Shown here piece by piece: positions 16,425-25,338 of a stretch of DNA of 64,000 bases. A model generated the notes under the pieces. It worked only from the letters and a program-made list of their open reading frames with translations. It was not told where the DNA came from and searched no databases. The DNA lies in assembly GCA_965279405.1 (NCBI GenBank), contig OZ257157.1:3534001-3598000 (forward strand), in the 5' to 3' direction. The position numbers were made by a program, and so were the translations under genes. Origin of the DNA: CBDDIP01 sp965279405. GTDB taxonomy: Bacteria > Actinomycetota > Acidimicrobiia > Acidimicrobiales > Ilumatobacteraceae. How positions within the stretch are numbered: the first letter of the stretch is position 1; every line of letters starts with the position of its first letter.

Positions 16425-17216
16425 GTGCCCGCCGACTGGAACCCTGAGCAGTACCGACGATTTGCCACCGAACGGGCCCAGCCGTTCCACGACCTCCTCG
16501 GGTTGATCGAGGCGGGTGCGCTGCGCAACGCCGTCGATCTCGGCTGTGGTCCGGGTGAGCTGACGGCACTGGCGACGGCGACGCTCGGCATCCGCTCGAT
16601 GCTCGGCGTCGACAACTCGCCGACGATGCTGGCCTCCACGGCCGAGCACACGTCGGACCACGTGCACTTCGCCGAGGGTGACATCGGGGCGTGGACGTCG
16701 GACCACGATCAGGACCTCGTGCTGGCCAGTGCGTCGCTGCAGTGGGTGCCGGACCATGCCGGCGTGCTGGCGCGCTGGACGGCCGGGCTCGGGCCGGGTG
16801 GGCAGATCGCCGTGCAGGTTCCGGCGAACGCCTACATGCCGTCGCACACCACCGCCGGCGAGGTCGCCGCTCGCGCCGAGTTCGCCGAGGCGTTCGGCGA
16901 CGACGGTCCGCCGGTGGACCCGGTGGCGGTCAACGTCCTCGAGCCGGAGGAGTACGCATCGTTGCTGCACGACCTCGGCTTCGAGCGCCAGCACGTGCGC
17001 TTGCAGGTCTACCCACACCTCCTGCCGAGCAGTCGCGACGTCGTCGAGTGGGTGCGCGGCACGACGCTGACCCGCTTCGAGAAGCGGCTGCCGCCCGAGC
17101 TGTTCCGACGCTTCGTCGAGCAGTACGAAGACGCGCTGCTGGATCGCATCGGGCACCACGAGCCGTACTTCTTCCCCTTCCGGCGGATCCTGTTCTGGGG
17201 TCGGCAGCCCGGCTGA
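16425..17216 (+). CDS. tam: Trans-aconitate 2-methyltransferase-like SAM methyltransferase
   Basis: 263 residues, class I SAM methyltransferase. It matches the Tam family closely in layout: DWNPEQYRRFATERAQPFHDLL start, VDLGCGPGELT motif I (38-48), GVDNSPTML, DLVLASASLQWVPDH and a C-terminal WVRGTTLTRFEKRLP segment. Tam methylates trans-aconitate, which otherwise inhibits aconitase. It has a leaderless GTG start. It is followed by a DeoR-family regulator with its own -10 box. Alternative: a related methyltransferase with another acid substrate. Confidence 0.85.
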   Translation: MPADWNPEQYRRFATERAQPFHDLLGLIEAGALRNAVDLGCGPGELTALATATLGIRSMLGVDNSPTMLASTAEHTSDHVHFAEGDIGAWTSDHDQDLVLASASLQWVPDHAGVLARWTAGLGPGGQIAVQVPANAYMPSHTTAGEVAARAEFAEAFGDDGPPVDPVAVNVLEPEEYASLLHDLGFERQHVRLQVYPHLLPSSRDVVEWVRGTTLTRFEKRLPPELFRRFVEQYEDALLDRIGHHEPYFFPFRRILFWGRQPG

Positions 17217-17279
17217 CGTCGCACCGCTCGCTGTTCGATCGTGTTCGTTCACGCAGGAGAGCGCCCTAGTCTGTCGCTC

Positions 17280-18026
17280 GTGAGCGTGGACTCGATCGAC
17301 CGCCTGCAGCGCATCCGCACCGAACTGGATGCCACCGGTCGAGTGCGCGTCGCCGAGCTGGCCGACGAGCTCGGGGTCAGCGAGATGACGGTTCGCCGCG
17401 ACCTCGACATGCTCGTCGACGAGGGCATCGCCCGTCGCGTGCGCGGCGGTGCGCTCGCTCGTGGACCGCAGCCGTTCGCCGATCGCTTCGGCAAGCAGGC
17501 CAAGGCCAAGGACCGCATCGCCGACAAGCTGCTGCTCCTCGTCGGTGAGGGCGGAGCGATCGGCATCGACGCCTCCTCGACGCTGCAACGGCTGGCCGCT
17601 CGGTTGGTCGATGCTCGCGACCTCACCGTGGTGACCAACAGCCTGGAGAGCTTCGCCGTGCTCAGCGGGCACAGCGGCATCACCGCGTTGGCCACCGGCG
17701 GGCAGCTCGATCCGCGCACCGGTTCGCTCGTCGGTCCGCTGGCGACGCGGGCCGCCCGCGACCTGCTGCTGCGGCGCTTCTTCGTCTCGGCGGCAGGGCT
17801 CGATCCGCGCCACGGCACGACCGAGTCGACGTTGGAGGAGGCCGAGGTGAAGCTCGCGCTCGCCGAGGTCAGTGGCCAGGTCGTCGTCGCCGTCGACTCG
17901 AGCAAGCTGGGTCAGCGTGGCACGGCCCGCTGCCTGCCGATCGATCGCATCGACGTGCTCGTCACCGAGCTCGACCCGGGCCACCCCTCGCTCGATCCCT
18001 ACCGCCGCCAGTGCGAGGTGCGCTGA
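17280..18026 (+). CDS. DeoR/GlpR family transcriptional regulator
   Basis: 248 residues. The N-terminal winged helix (RLQRIRTELDATGRVRVAEL, then SEMTVRRDLDML) spans about 5-58. A DeoR C-terminal sugar-phosphate sensor domain follows, with DASSTLQRLA and VTNSLE segments and a late VAVDSSKLGQ. GTG 17280 is 7 nt after TAGTCT (17267-17272), so it is probably leaderless. DeoR regulators usually control sugar or nucleoside catabolism, but no such genes are next to it. It is convergent with the hydrolase at 18037 with a 10-nt gap. Confidence 0.9.
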   Translation: MSVDSIDRLQRIRTELDATGRVRVAELADELGVSEMTVRRDLDMLVDEGIARRVRGGALARGPQPFADRFGKQAKAKDRIADKLLLLVGEGGAIGIDASSTLQRLAARLVDARDLTVVTNSLESFAVLSGHSGITALATGGQLDPRTGSLVGPLATRAARDLLLRRFFVSAAGLDPRHGTTESTLEEAEVKLALAEVSGQVVVAVDSSKLGQRGTARCLPIDRIDVLVTELDPGHPSLDPYRRQCEVR

Positions 18027-18036
18027 TCCGCAGCGG

Positions 18037-18822
18037 TCAGTCGACGCTTGCCAGGTGGGCGAGGACGGCGGTGGTCCATGCGTGCGGGTTGTCGGTCTGC
18101 GGGCTGTGGCCGGCATCGGGGATGACGACGAGGTTCGCCCCGGCGATGCCGGTGGCGAGCTGATCGGCGGCGGCGCGCAGGCCTCGGTCGCGCTCGCCGA
18201 CGAGCACGGTGGTGGGGCAGCGGATCTCGTCGAGACGAGGCACCAACGATCGGTGGTGGCCGAGCTCGCCGGCCAGCGCGCGCAGTGCCTCGGGATCGAT
18301 GCCGCGCAGTGCGAGGCGAGCTTCCTCGTCGAGCGGGTGGCGTGACACGCGTGCGATGGCGGCAATCGTGCGCTCCAGACCCGGACCGCGAGCCAACCGC
18401 GCGGCGACCGTGATGAGCGGACGGGGGATGGCTCGTTGCGGCTCGGCGGCGGTGTCCATCAGGATCAGTGAGCGGACCCGTTCGGGGTGGGCGAGCACGT
18501 GCATCAGCGCGAGCACGCCACCCATCGAGTGGCCGAGCAGGTGGTACGTCGGCGGGCAGCACCGGCCGGCTACCCCGTCCACGTCGGCCGCCAGCTGTTC
18601 GAACGTGTACGTAGCGGCATCGCCGGTGTTGGTGCTGCGACCGTGACCACGGTGGTCAGGGGCAACCACGTCCACCGCGCCCACCAGTGCCGGAGCGACC
18701 TTGGCCCAGTCGTTGCTGCTGCCCACGAACCCGTGCAACGCCAGCAGCGTCGGGCGTGAGCCCTCTGGTGCGCCGGACCAGTGAGCGACGTGCAGGACGG
18801 TGCCGCCGGTGGAGATCCGCAT
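18037..18822 (-). CDS. Alpha/beta hydrolase
   Basis: 261 residues, alpha/beta-hydrolase fold. Oxyanion region LLALHGFVGSS, nucleophile elbow GHSMGG, acid in VLVGERDRG and catalytic histidine in DAGHSPQ. ATG 18822 has GGAGG 10 nt upstream. There is no signal peptide. The substrate is unknown; the sequence resembles esterases and MhpC-like C-C hydrolases in general. Its 5' end faces the transport operon starting at 18950. Confidence 0.87.
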   Translation of the reverse strand: MRISTGGTVLHVAHWSGAPEGSRPTLLALHGFVGSSNDWAKVAPALVGAVDVVAPDHRGHGRSTNTGDAATYTFEQLAADVDGVAGRCCPPTYHLLGHSMGGVLALMHVLAHPERVRSLILMDTAAEPQRAIPRPLITVAARLARGPGLERTIAAIARVSRHPLDEEARLALRGIDPEALRALAGELGHHRSLVPRLDEIRCPTTVLVGERDRGLRAAADQLATGIAGANLVVIPDAGHSPQTDNPHAWTTAVLAHLASVD

Positions 18823-18908
18823 CTTGAACTCGCCTCCGGGTGTTCTGATAGAGTTTGTGAGATCACAGAGTAACGCACATCGTGTTCGCGCTGTGAGGGG
18901 ACATCACC

Positions 18909-18940
18909 GATCCAACCGTCGATCCAACCGTCGATCCAAG
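18909..18940 (+). repeat. 12-bp tandem repeat in leader of transporter operon
   Basis: GATCCAACCGTC repeated 2.7 times (18909-18920, 18921-18932, partial 18933-18940), ending 1 nt before the AGGGGAA ribosome site of the binding-protein gene. Upstream, TGTGA-GA-TCACA at about 18860 is a short inverted repeat. Copy number could affect the leader's length or binding by a regulator. Confidence 0.5.
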
Positions 18941-18949
18941 GGGAACCAA

Positions 18950-20320
18950 TTGCGCACTCTGCCTGTCGTCGCCGTCGCCGCCATCCTGCTCGGCGCGTGC
19001 TCGTCGGATGCGGCCACCACGACCACACCGTCGTCGCCGCCCGAGACCGTGGGGAGCCCGACCGTGCCCGAGACGACGCCGGACACCGTGCCGGGCACGG
19101 ACCCCGTCACCCCGGTGACCGCCGGTGGCGAGCTGACCGACAGCTGGACCGGGGTGACCAAGACGACCATCAAGCTCGGCGTCGCCGGCATCGATCCCGA
19201 CCAGGTGCGCGCGCTCGGCGTCGCCTGGGACGGCCCGGGTGCCGAGGAGCTCTACCAAGCGTGGATCGATGCGCAGAACGATCGCGGCGGCGTGCTCGGC
19301 CGCAACGTCGAGCTGGCGTTCGCGCCGTACCTGCCGATCGGCGATGCACAGGCGGAAGCTGCCTGCGTTGCCCTCACCGAGGACGACAAGGTCTTCGCCG
19401 CGACTGGGCTGCTCCTCGGCGACACGTCGCTGTGCATCACCGAGACCCACGAGACGCCGTACATCGGTCTGTTCGGGCAGTCCGCCGAACGCGACGCACG
19501 AGCAAAGGCGCCGTTCCTGGCGATCGAGATGGCCGACGACCTCCAGCGCTCGGCAGGGGTCCAGTCGTTCATCGAACGCGGTCTGTTGGAGGGGAAGAAG
19601 GTCGGGCTGTACACGGAGGCGCAGGACGTCGCCGTGACGGACGGGTCGATCAAGCCGCTGCTGGACGACGCCGGCGTCGACGTCGTGGTGTCGGCCGTGC
19701 TCGACGACTTCGGCGACGACACCGCGGCGCAGGATCAGGCACTCGATGCGATCGTCGCCAAGATGCAGTCCGAGGGCGTCGAGGTGGTGCTCAACGTCTC
19801 CAACTTCACCAACGTGCTGGTCGCCTTCCAGCGCAACGGCTGGTTCCCCGAGCAGGTGCTGGCGACCTCGGCCCAGGCGATCAGCGCCGACTTCGTCGCC
19901 GGATCCGGCGTCGACGCATCGAGCCTGGCCGACGTCCTCGTCGCTGCGCCGTACATCCCGTCCAAGGAGGAGCTGGTTGCCGATCCGCTGGTCGTCGAGT
20001 GCGTCGACGAGTTCAACGCCAGCGGCCCGGAGGAGCCGATCGACCTGAACACGATCGAGGCCTCCAGCCTGAACGGCATCGCCAACCAGTGCGCCGCCTT
20101 CCGCCTGTTCGTGCAGGTCGCCGAGAAGGCGGGTGTCGACCTCACGCCGGAGACGTTCGGAGCGGCAGCCGACGCACTCGGCACCGTCGAGCTGCCCGGT
20201 GTGCCGTTCGGGTCGCTGACGCCGACCAAGCACAGCGTCGGCGACGCGATCGGCATCTACGACTACGACGATGCCCCTGCCCGGTTCCTGCTCGACGGTG
20301 ATCCCATCCAGGTGTCGTGA
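18950..20320 (+). CDS. Branched-chain-type ABC transporter substrate-binding lipoprotein
   Basis: 456 residues from TTG 18950, chosen because it follows AAGGGGAA and gives a clean lipoprotein signal with lipobox cysteine C17 (ILLGACSS). A Thr/Pro-rich linker (about 20-60) is followed by a periplasmic-binding-protein type I (LivJ/K-like) domain: TIKLGVAGIDPDQ, DAQNDRGGVLGRNVEL, a late QCAAFRLF segment. Expected acyl/amino-acid or amide-like ligands for the family; the actual ligand is unknown. The stop overlaps the next start (GTGA). Confidence 0.88.
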   Translation: MRTLPVVAVAAILLGACSSDAATTTTPSSPPETVGSPTVPETTPDTVPGTDPVTPVTAGGELTDSWTGVTKTTIKLGVAGIDPDQVRALGVAWDGPGAEELYQAWIDAQNDRGGVLGRNVELAFAPYLPIGDAQAEAACVALTEDDKVFAATGLLLGDTSLCITETHETPYIGLFGQSAERDARAKAPFLAIEMADDLQRSAGVQSFIERGLLEGKKVGLYTEAQDVAVTDGSIKPLLDDAGVDVVVSAVLDDFGDDTAAQDQALDAIVAKMQSEGVEVVLNVSNFTNVLVAFQRNGWFPEQVLATSAQAISADFVAGSGVDASSLADVLVAAPYIPSKEELVADPLVVECVDEFNASGPEEPIDLNTIEASSLNGIANQCAAFRLFVQVAEKAGVDLTPETFGAAADALGTVELPGVPFGSLTPTKHSVGDAIGIYDYDDAPARFLLDGDPIQVS

Positions 20321-22554
20321 CCGACGAACAACCCTCGGCGGGCATCGGTGCGCTGGCCACCACGATGCTCGAGGAGGAGGACCGGCGGCTTCGCGCTCGC
20401 GCCGAGACCGTCGCCGAACCGGGCAAGCTGCCCGGGGTCGGGAGCAGTGAGCTGACGCTGCGCCAGGGACTGCGACTCGGCGGTCCGTCGATCTTCGTCG
20501 TGCTCACGTTGATCAACTCCTTCGACGAGCTCGAGAGCGCCGCGCTCGCCGTGCTCGCCCCCGACATCGCCCGCACGTTCGGCGTGAGCAACGGGGCGAT
20601 CGTCTTCCTCACCGCTGCAGCCGGGGCCTTCATCGTTCTCGGCGCGGTGCCGATGGGCTGGCTGGCCGACCGCGTGCGTCGCGGACCGATCGTCGGCGTG
20701 TCCAGCATCGTGTTCACGGCGATGCTCGTGCTGTCCGGCCTGGCCGGCAACATCTTCACGTTCTTCCTCACCCGGCTCGGGGGAGGCGTGGCCAAGGCCA
20801 ACACCGGCCCGGTGCACGGCTCGATGCTGGCCGACGCCTACCCGCTCGGCGTGCGCGGTCGATTGGCGGCGGCAGGAGGGATCGCCGGACGGATCATGGC
20901 GACGATCAGCCCGCTGCTCGTCGGGGCGATCGCGGCGATCGCCGGCGGGGTGGAGGGCTGGCGGTGGGTCTACCTGTTGGTCGGCCTGCCGGTGCTCGTG
21001 CTGGCCTGGCTGGCGTTCGCGTTGCCCGAACCCAAGCGCGGTCGATGGGAGATCGAGGACGTCGTCGGCAGCGTTGCGTCCCCTGGCTCGTCGTCGGCCG
21101 CGGTCGTCACCGAGGAGCCGCCGGCGATGCCGATCTCGGTGGAGGCCGGGTTCGCCCGGTTGCGGTCGATCCGCACGTTGCGCAGCGTGATCCTGGCGCT
21201 GTCGGCGATGGGCTTCGGGCTCGTCACCTTGCCAGTGCTGGCCAACCTGTTCATCGAGGAGCGCTTCGGGCTCGGAGCGTTCGAGCGCGGTTGGGTGGCG
21301 ACGATCCCGGCGGTCGTCTCGCTGGTCACCATCCCGTTCGTCGGGCGCGCGTACGACCGCATGTTCCGCACCGACCCGGCACGGGTGCTGCGCCTCCTCG
21401 GCCGGCTGACGATCCCCGCCGCGTTTCTCACACCAGTGCAGTTGTTCGCCCCGAACATCGTCGTGTTCACGCTGTTGAGCATCCCGCAGGCGGTGTTGCT
21501 GACCTCCGCGTTTCCGATGGTGTTCGCGCTGCTCCAGGCCGTCGTGCCGTACCGCTTGCGCGGCCTCGGCGCGGCGATGGGGTCGGTGTTCATGTTCTTC
21601 GTCGGCGCCACCGGCGGTGCCCTCGCCTCACTGCCGCTGACCAACGCCTACGGCCCGCGCACCACGATCCTCGTGCTGCTCGTCCCGTCGACGATCCTCG
21701 GCGGGATCCTCCTCCTGCGCGGCGCCGGATCGGTGGTCGGCGATCTGCGACTCGTGTCCGAGGAGCTGATCGAGGAACGAGCGGACGGCGACCGTCGCCG
21801 TGCCGATCCTCTCGGCGTTCCCGTGCTGCAGCTGCACGGCGTCGATGTGTCGTACGGCAACGTGCAGGTCCTCTTCGACGTCGGCATCGAGGTGCGTCGC
21901 GGTGAGGTGCTCGCGCTGCTCGGCACCAACGGCGCGGGCAAGAGCACCATCCTGCGCATTGCGACTGGATTGATGACGCCGAGCGTCGGCGTCGTCCGTT
22001 TGAACGGCTCGAACATCACGTACGTCTCGCCGGAGCAACGCGCTCGGTTGGGGATCGTGTCGATCGCCGGCGGTGACGGCGTGTTCCCGTCGATGAGCGT
22101 CGAGGCCAACATGCGCATGGCCGCGTTCATCCATCGCAGCGACGACGAGGACGGCTCGAGCGGCGTGGCAGCGCGCGTCGAGCGCTCACTGCAGCGGTTC
22201 CCGGCGCTCGTCGAGCGGCGCTCGCAACGCGCTGGCTCGCTGTCGGGTGGCCAGCAGCAGATGCTGGCGATGGCGATGGCGCTGACCCGCGATCCGACCG
22301 TGCTGATCATCGACGAGCTGTCGCTGGGGCTCGCCCCCGTGGTGGTCGGTGAGCTGCTCGACGTCGTTGCCCAGCTGCGCAGCGAAGGGATGGCGATGCT
22401 CATCGTCGAGCAATCGCTGAACGTGGCGCTGTCGCTGGCGGATCGAGCCATCTTCCTGGAGAAGGGTCAGGTTCGCTTCGAGGGGCCGGCGGCCGAGCTT
22501 GCCGAGCGCGACGACCTCGTCCGCGCCGTGTTCCTCGGCACCGAGGGCGGCTGA
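20317..22554 (+). CDS. MFS transporter fused to LivF-type ABC ATPase
   Basis: 745 residues in one uninterrupted frame. Residues ~45-485 form a 12-helix major-facilitator domain, with GAVPMGWLADRVRRGPIVG as the loop 2-3 motif and ARTFGVSNGAIV before it. Residues ~505-745 are a LivF-type ATP-binding cassette: Walker A GTNGAGKST at 536-544, signature LSGGQQQM, Walker B VLIIDELSLGLAP, switch VEQS. A possible internal start (GTG in front of LQLHGVDVSYG) could release a free LivF. The start overlaps the binding-protein stop by 4 nt; the permease gene follows after 1 nt. Coupling of an MFS carrier and an ABC motor in one chain is unusual. Confidence 0.88.
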   Translation: MTDEQPSAGIGALATTMLEEEDRRLRARAETVAEPGKLPGVGSSELTLRQGLRLGGPSIFVVLTLINSFDELESAALAVLAPDIARTFGVSNGAIVFLTAAAGAFIVLGAVPMGWLADRVRRGPIVGVSSIVFTAMLVLSGLAGNIFTFFLTRLGGGVAKANTGPVHGSMLADAYPLGVRGRLAAAGGIAGRIMATISPLLVGAIAAIAGGVEGWRWVYLLVGLPVLVLAWLAFALPEPKRGRWEIEDVVGSVASPGSSSAAVVTEEPPAMPISVEAGFARLRSIRTLRSVILALSAMGFGLVTLPVLANLFIEERFGLGAFERGWVATIPAVVSLVTIPFVGRAYDRMFRTDPARVLRLLGRLTIPAAFLTPVQLFAPNIVVFTLLSIPQAVLLTSAFPMVFALLQAVVPYRLRGLGAAMGSVFMFFVGATGGALASLPLTNAYGPRTTILVLLVPSTILGGILLLRGAGSVVGDLRLVSEELIEERADGDRRRADPLGVPVLQLHGVDVSYGNVQVLFDVGIEVRRGEVLALLGTNGAGKSTILRIATGLMTPSVGVVRLNGSNITYVSPEQRARLGIVSIAGGDGVFPSMSVEANMRMAAFIHRSDDEDGSSGVAARVERSLQRFPALVERRSQRAGSLSGGQQQMLAMAMALTRDPTVLIIDELSLGLAPVVVGELLDVVAQLRSEGMAMLIVEQSLNVALSLADRAIFLEKGQVRFEGPAAELAERDDLVRAVFLGTEGG

Positions 22555-22555
22555 C

Positions 22556-25336
22556 GTGGTTGCTGCGTGGATCACCCGCCAGCTCGTCTTCGACGGGTTC
22601 ATCAGCGGCCTCCTGATCGGCGTGCTCGCCGTCGGACTGGTGCTCGTGTTCCGCTCCAGCCGCGTCGTCAACTTCGCCGTCGGCAACCTCGGCACGGTCG
22701 GTGCTGCACTGCTCGCGCTGGTCGCCATCAACTACGGCATGCCGTACTGGGTCGCGGCCCTCGCTGCACTCGTGGCCGGCACCGTGCTCGGCGTCGTCAT
22801 CGAGCTCGTCGTCGTGCGCCGCCTGTTCAACGCGGCACGTGTGACGTTGCTCGTCGCCACCATCGGCGTGGCCCAGCTGTGCCAGGCGATCCTCGCTGCG
22901 CTCCCCAAGGTGAAGGGTCTCACCGCGGCCAAGTACCCCCTCGCGGTGCAGGGGCCGTGGCAGGTCGCCGGCGTGCGGATCGGCGGCGCGCAGCTGACGA
23001 CGCTCGTCGTCGTGCCGGTGGTGGTCGGCGCGCTGGCGTGGTTCCTCAACCGCACGGTCATCGGCGCGGCGGTGACCGCGTCGTCGGACAACCCTCGGCT
23101 GGCGCGCACCATCGGCGTCAACCCGAAGCTCGTCTCCACGCTCGTGTGGGGGCTCGCCGGGCTGCTGTCGACGATCACCCTCGTGCTCGCGTCCGCGCAG
23201 TCGGGGCGCGTCTCGGGCATCACCACGCTCGGCCCGGGAACGATGGTGCGCGCGCTGGCCGCAGCGGTGATCGCCGGCATGGTGTCGTTCCGCGGCGCAC
23301 TGGTTGCCGGTGTGGCGATCGGTGTCGTGCAAGCGGTGGTGCGCTTCAACTTCCTCGAGCAGACGGGCCTGATCGACATCCTCGTGTTCGTCGCCGTGCT
23401 CGTTGCCGTGTGGGTGAAGGTACGTCGTGATGAGCCGGACAGCGCGCCGATGGCGTTGCGGACATCGTTGCGTCCGTTGCCGGAACGGGTGGGTGGAGTG
23501 TGGTGGGTGCGTCACCTCGGCGCCGGCGGATTCACCGTGCTGTTCGCGCTCGGGGCAGTGCTGCCGATCGTCATCTCCGCGCCGTCGCGCGTGCTGCTGT
23601 ACACGACCATCCTGTGCACCGGGTTGTGTGCGGTGTCGATCACGATGCTCACCGGTTGGGCCGGACAGGTGTCGCTCGGGCAGATGGCGTTCGCCGGGTT
23701 CGGTGCGCTGGTCGCCGCCGCACTGCTGCGCAGCTCGCTGCCGTTCCTGCTCGCCATCGTCGTCGCCGCGGCGATCACCGCGGCCGCTGCTGCGATCGTC
23801 GGCGCCGGGGCCTTGCGAGTGCACGGACTGCTGCTGGCGGTGATCACGTTTGCGATGGGCATCGCCGCTGCGGCGTGGGTCTACCGGCAGCAGCTGTTCT
23901 CCGACGGCAACAAGTCGTCCGTGCCGTTCCGCCGCGGCTCGTTGTTCGGCCTCGATCTCACGTCGCAGCGGTCGTACTACTACGTCGTACTGGTCGCGCT
24001 CGGTCTGACCTTGCTCGTTGCCGGACGTCTCCGCGCCAGCGGCATCGGCAGGACGACGATCGCCGTGCGCGACAACGCGATCGGGGCAGCGGCGTACACG
24101 GTCGGCGCGCTGCGCGTGCGCGTGGTGATGTTCGCTCTCTCCGGCGGCATCGCCGGACTCGGCGGCGCGCTGCTGGCCGGCGCGGTGCAGAACGTGCCGC
24201 TCACCGAGCGCTTCTTCCAGGTCGACGATTCCCTGCAGCTGATCTCCATCGCGGTCATCGGCGGGCTCGGCACGCTGATCGGTCCGGTGCTCGGCTCGCT
24301 GTGGGTGATCGGTCTGCCCGCGTTCTTCCCGTCGAACGAGGTGCTGCCGTTCCTCGCCTCCGGTGTCGGTCTCCTCGTCCTGCTGCTGTACGTGCCCGGC
24401 GGGTTCGCCCAACTCGTGCACGGCGTGCGCGACGCCGTGGTGCGCGTCGCCGAGCGGCGCCTCGGCCCGGAGCCGCCGCGCACTGCACCGGCAACGACTG
24501 CGGTTCGGATGGCCACCTCGGCTCCTCGCTCCGACTCATCGACGCTTGCACTCGTGACTCGAGGGCTCACGGTGCGATTCGGCGGCAAGTTGGCGCTCGA
24601 CGGGGTGGACGTGCACGTACAGCGCGGCGAGATCGTCGGGCTCATCGGCAGCAACGGCGCCGGCAAGAGCACGTTCCTCAACGTCGTCGGCGGGTTCATC
24701 GCTGGTGACGGACAGGTGCTCCTCGATGGCGTCGACATCACCGGGCGCAGTCCTGCACGTCGGGCGGCTGCCGGCCTCGGCCGCACGTTCCAGGCGGCGC
24801 GCTTGTTCCCCGAGCTCTCCGTGCGCGACGTCGTGCTCGTGGCGCTCGAAGCGCGTCACCGAACCCCGTTCGCCGCCACCGCGTTGCAGCTCCCTCACGC
24901 GGTGCGCGGCGAACGACGGCGTCGCGCCGAAGCGTCCGACCTGCTCGACCTGTTCGGACTCGGCCGCTACGCGGACCGGCGTACCGACGAGCTCAGCACC
25001 GGGACGCGGCGGATCGTCGAGCTGGCAGGACTGGTGGCGATGGGCGCGACGATGCTCTGTCTCGACGAGCCGGCCGCGGGCGTCGCCCAACGGGAGACCG
25101 AGGCGCTCGCGCCCCTGTTGCTGGAGGTGCGTCGCCAGCTCGATGCCTCGATGGTCGTCATCGAGCACGACATCCCGTTCATCTCCGGGCTGTGCGACCG
25201 GATCTACTGCCTCGAAGCCGGTCGGGTGATCGCCGAGGGCGCGCCCGACGTCGTGCGCCGTGATCCGCTCGTCATCGCCCACTACCTCGGCACCGACACC
25301 CGTTCCATCGATCGCAGCGGAAAGATCAGGACCTGA
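22556..25336 (+). CDS. LivH-LivM-LivG fusion: two permease domains plus ATPase
   Basis: 926 residues from GTG 22556. Order: LivH-type permease (about 1-285, FRSSRVVNFAVGNLGTVGA), LivM-type permease (about 300-620, GWAGQVSLGQMAFAGFGAL, then GGIAGLGGALLAG), LivG-type ATPase (about 655-926, Walker A GSNGAGKST at 698-706, Walker B MLCLDEPAAG, switch VIEHD). The signature is LSTGTRR instead of LSxGxQR. With the upstream binding protein and the MFS-LivF chain this makes a complete ABC importer from three polypeptides. The esterase gene starts 2 nt after the stop. Confidence 0.9.
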   Translation: MVAAWITRQLVFDGFISGLLIGVLAVGLVLVFRSSRVVNFAVGNLGTVGAALLALVAINYGMPYWVAALAALVAGTVLGVVIELVVVRRLFNAARVTLLVATIGVAQLCQAILAALPKVKGLTAAKYPLAVQGPWQVAGVRIGGAQLTTLVVVPVVVGALAWFLNRTVIGAAVTASSDNPRLARTIGVNPKLVSTLVWGLAGLLSTITLVLASAQSGRVSGITTLGPGTMVRALAAAVIAGMVSFRGALVAGVAIGVVQAVVRFNFLEQTGLIDILVFVAVLVAVWVKVRRDEPDSAPMALRTSLRPLPERVGGVWWVRHLGAGGFTVLFALGAVLPIVISAPSRVLLYTTILCTGLCAVSITMLTGWAGQVSLGQMAFAGFGALVAAALLRSSLPFLLAIVVAAAITAAAAAIVGAGALRVHGLLLAVITFAMGIAAAAWVYRQQLFSDGNKSSVPFRRGSLFGLDLTSQRSYYYVVLVALGLTLLVAGRLRASGIGRTTIAVRDNAIGAAAYTVGALRVRVVMFALSGGIAGLGGALLAGAVQNVPLTERFFQVDDSLQLISIAVIGGLGTLIGPVLGSLWVIGLPAFFPSNEVLPFLASGVGLLVLLLYVPGGFAQLVHGVRDAVVRVAERRLGPEPPRTAPATTAVRMATSAPRSDSSTLALVTRGLTVRFGGKLALDGVDVHVQRGEIVGLIGSNGAGKSTFLNVVGGFIAGDGQVLLDGVDITGRSPARRAAAGLGRTFQAARLFPELSVRDVVLVALEARHRTPFAATALQLPHAVRGERRRRAEASDLLDLFGLGRYADRRTDELSTGTRRIVELAGLVAMGATMLCLDEPAAGVAQRETEALAPLLLEVRRQLDASMVVIEHDIPFISGLCDRIYCLEAGRVIAEGAPDVVRRDPLVIAHYLGTDTRSIDRSGKIRT

Positions 25337-25338
25337 CC

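Noticed and set aside
18855..18870. TGTGA-GA-TCACA as a CRP-type site
   Set aside because: The CRP consensus needs a 6-nt spacer; the spacer here is 2 nt, so it is only a short inverted repeat.
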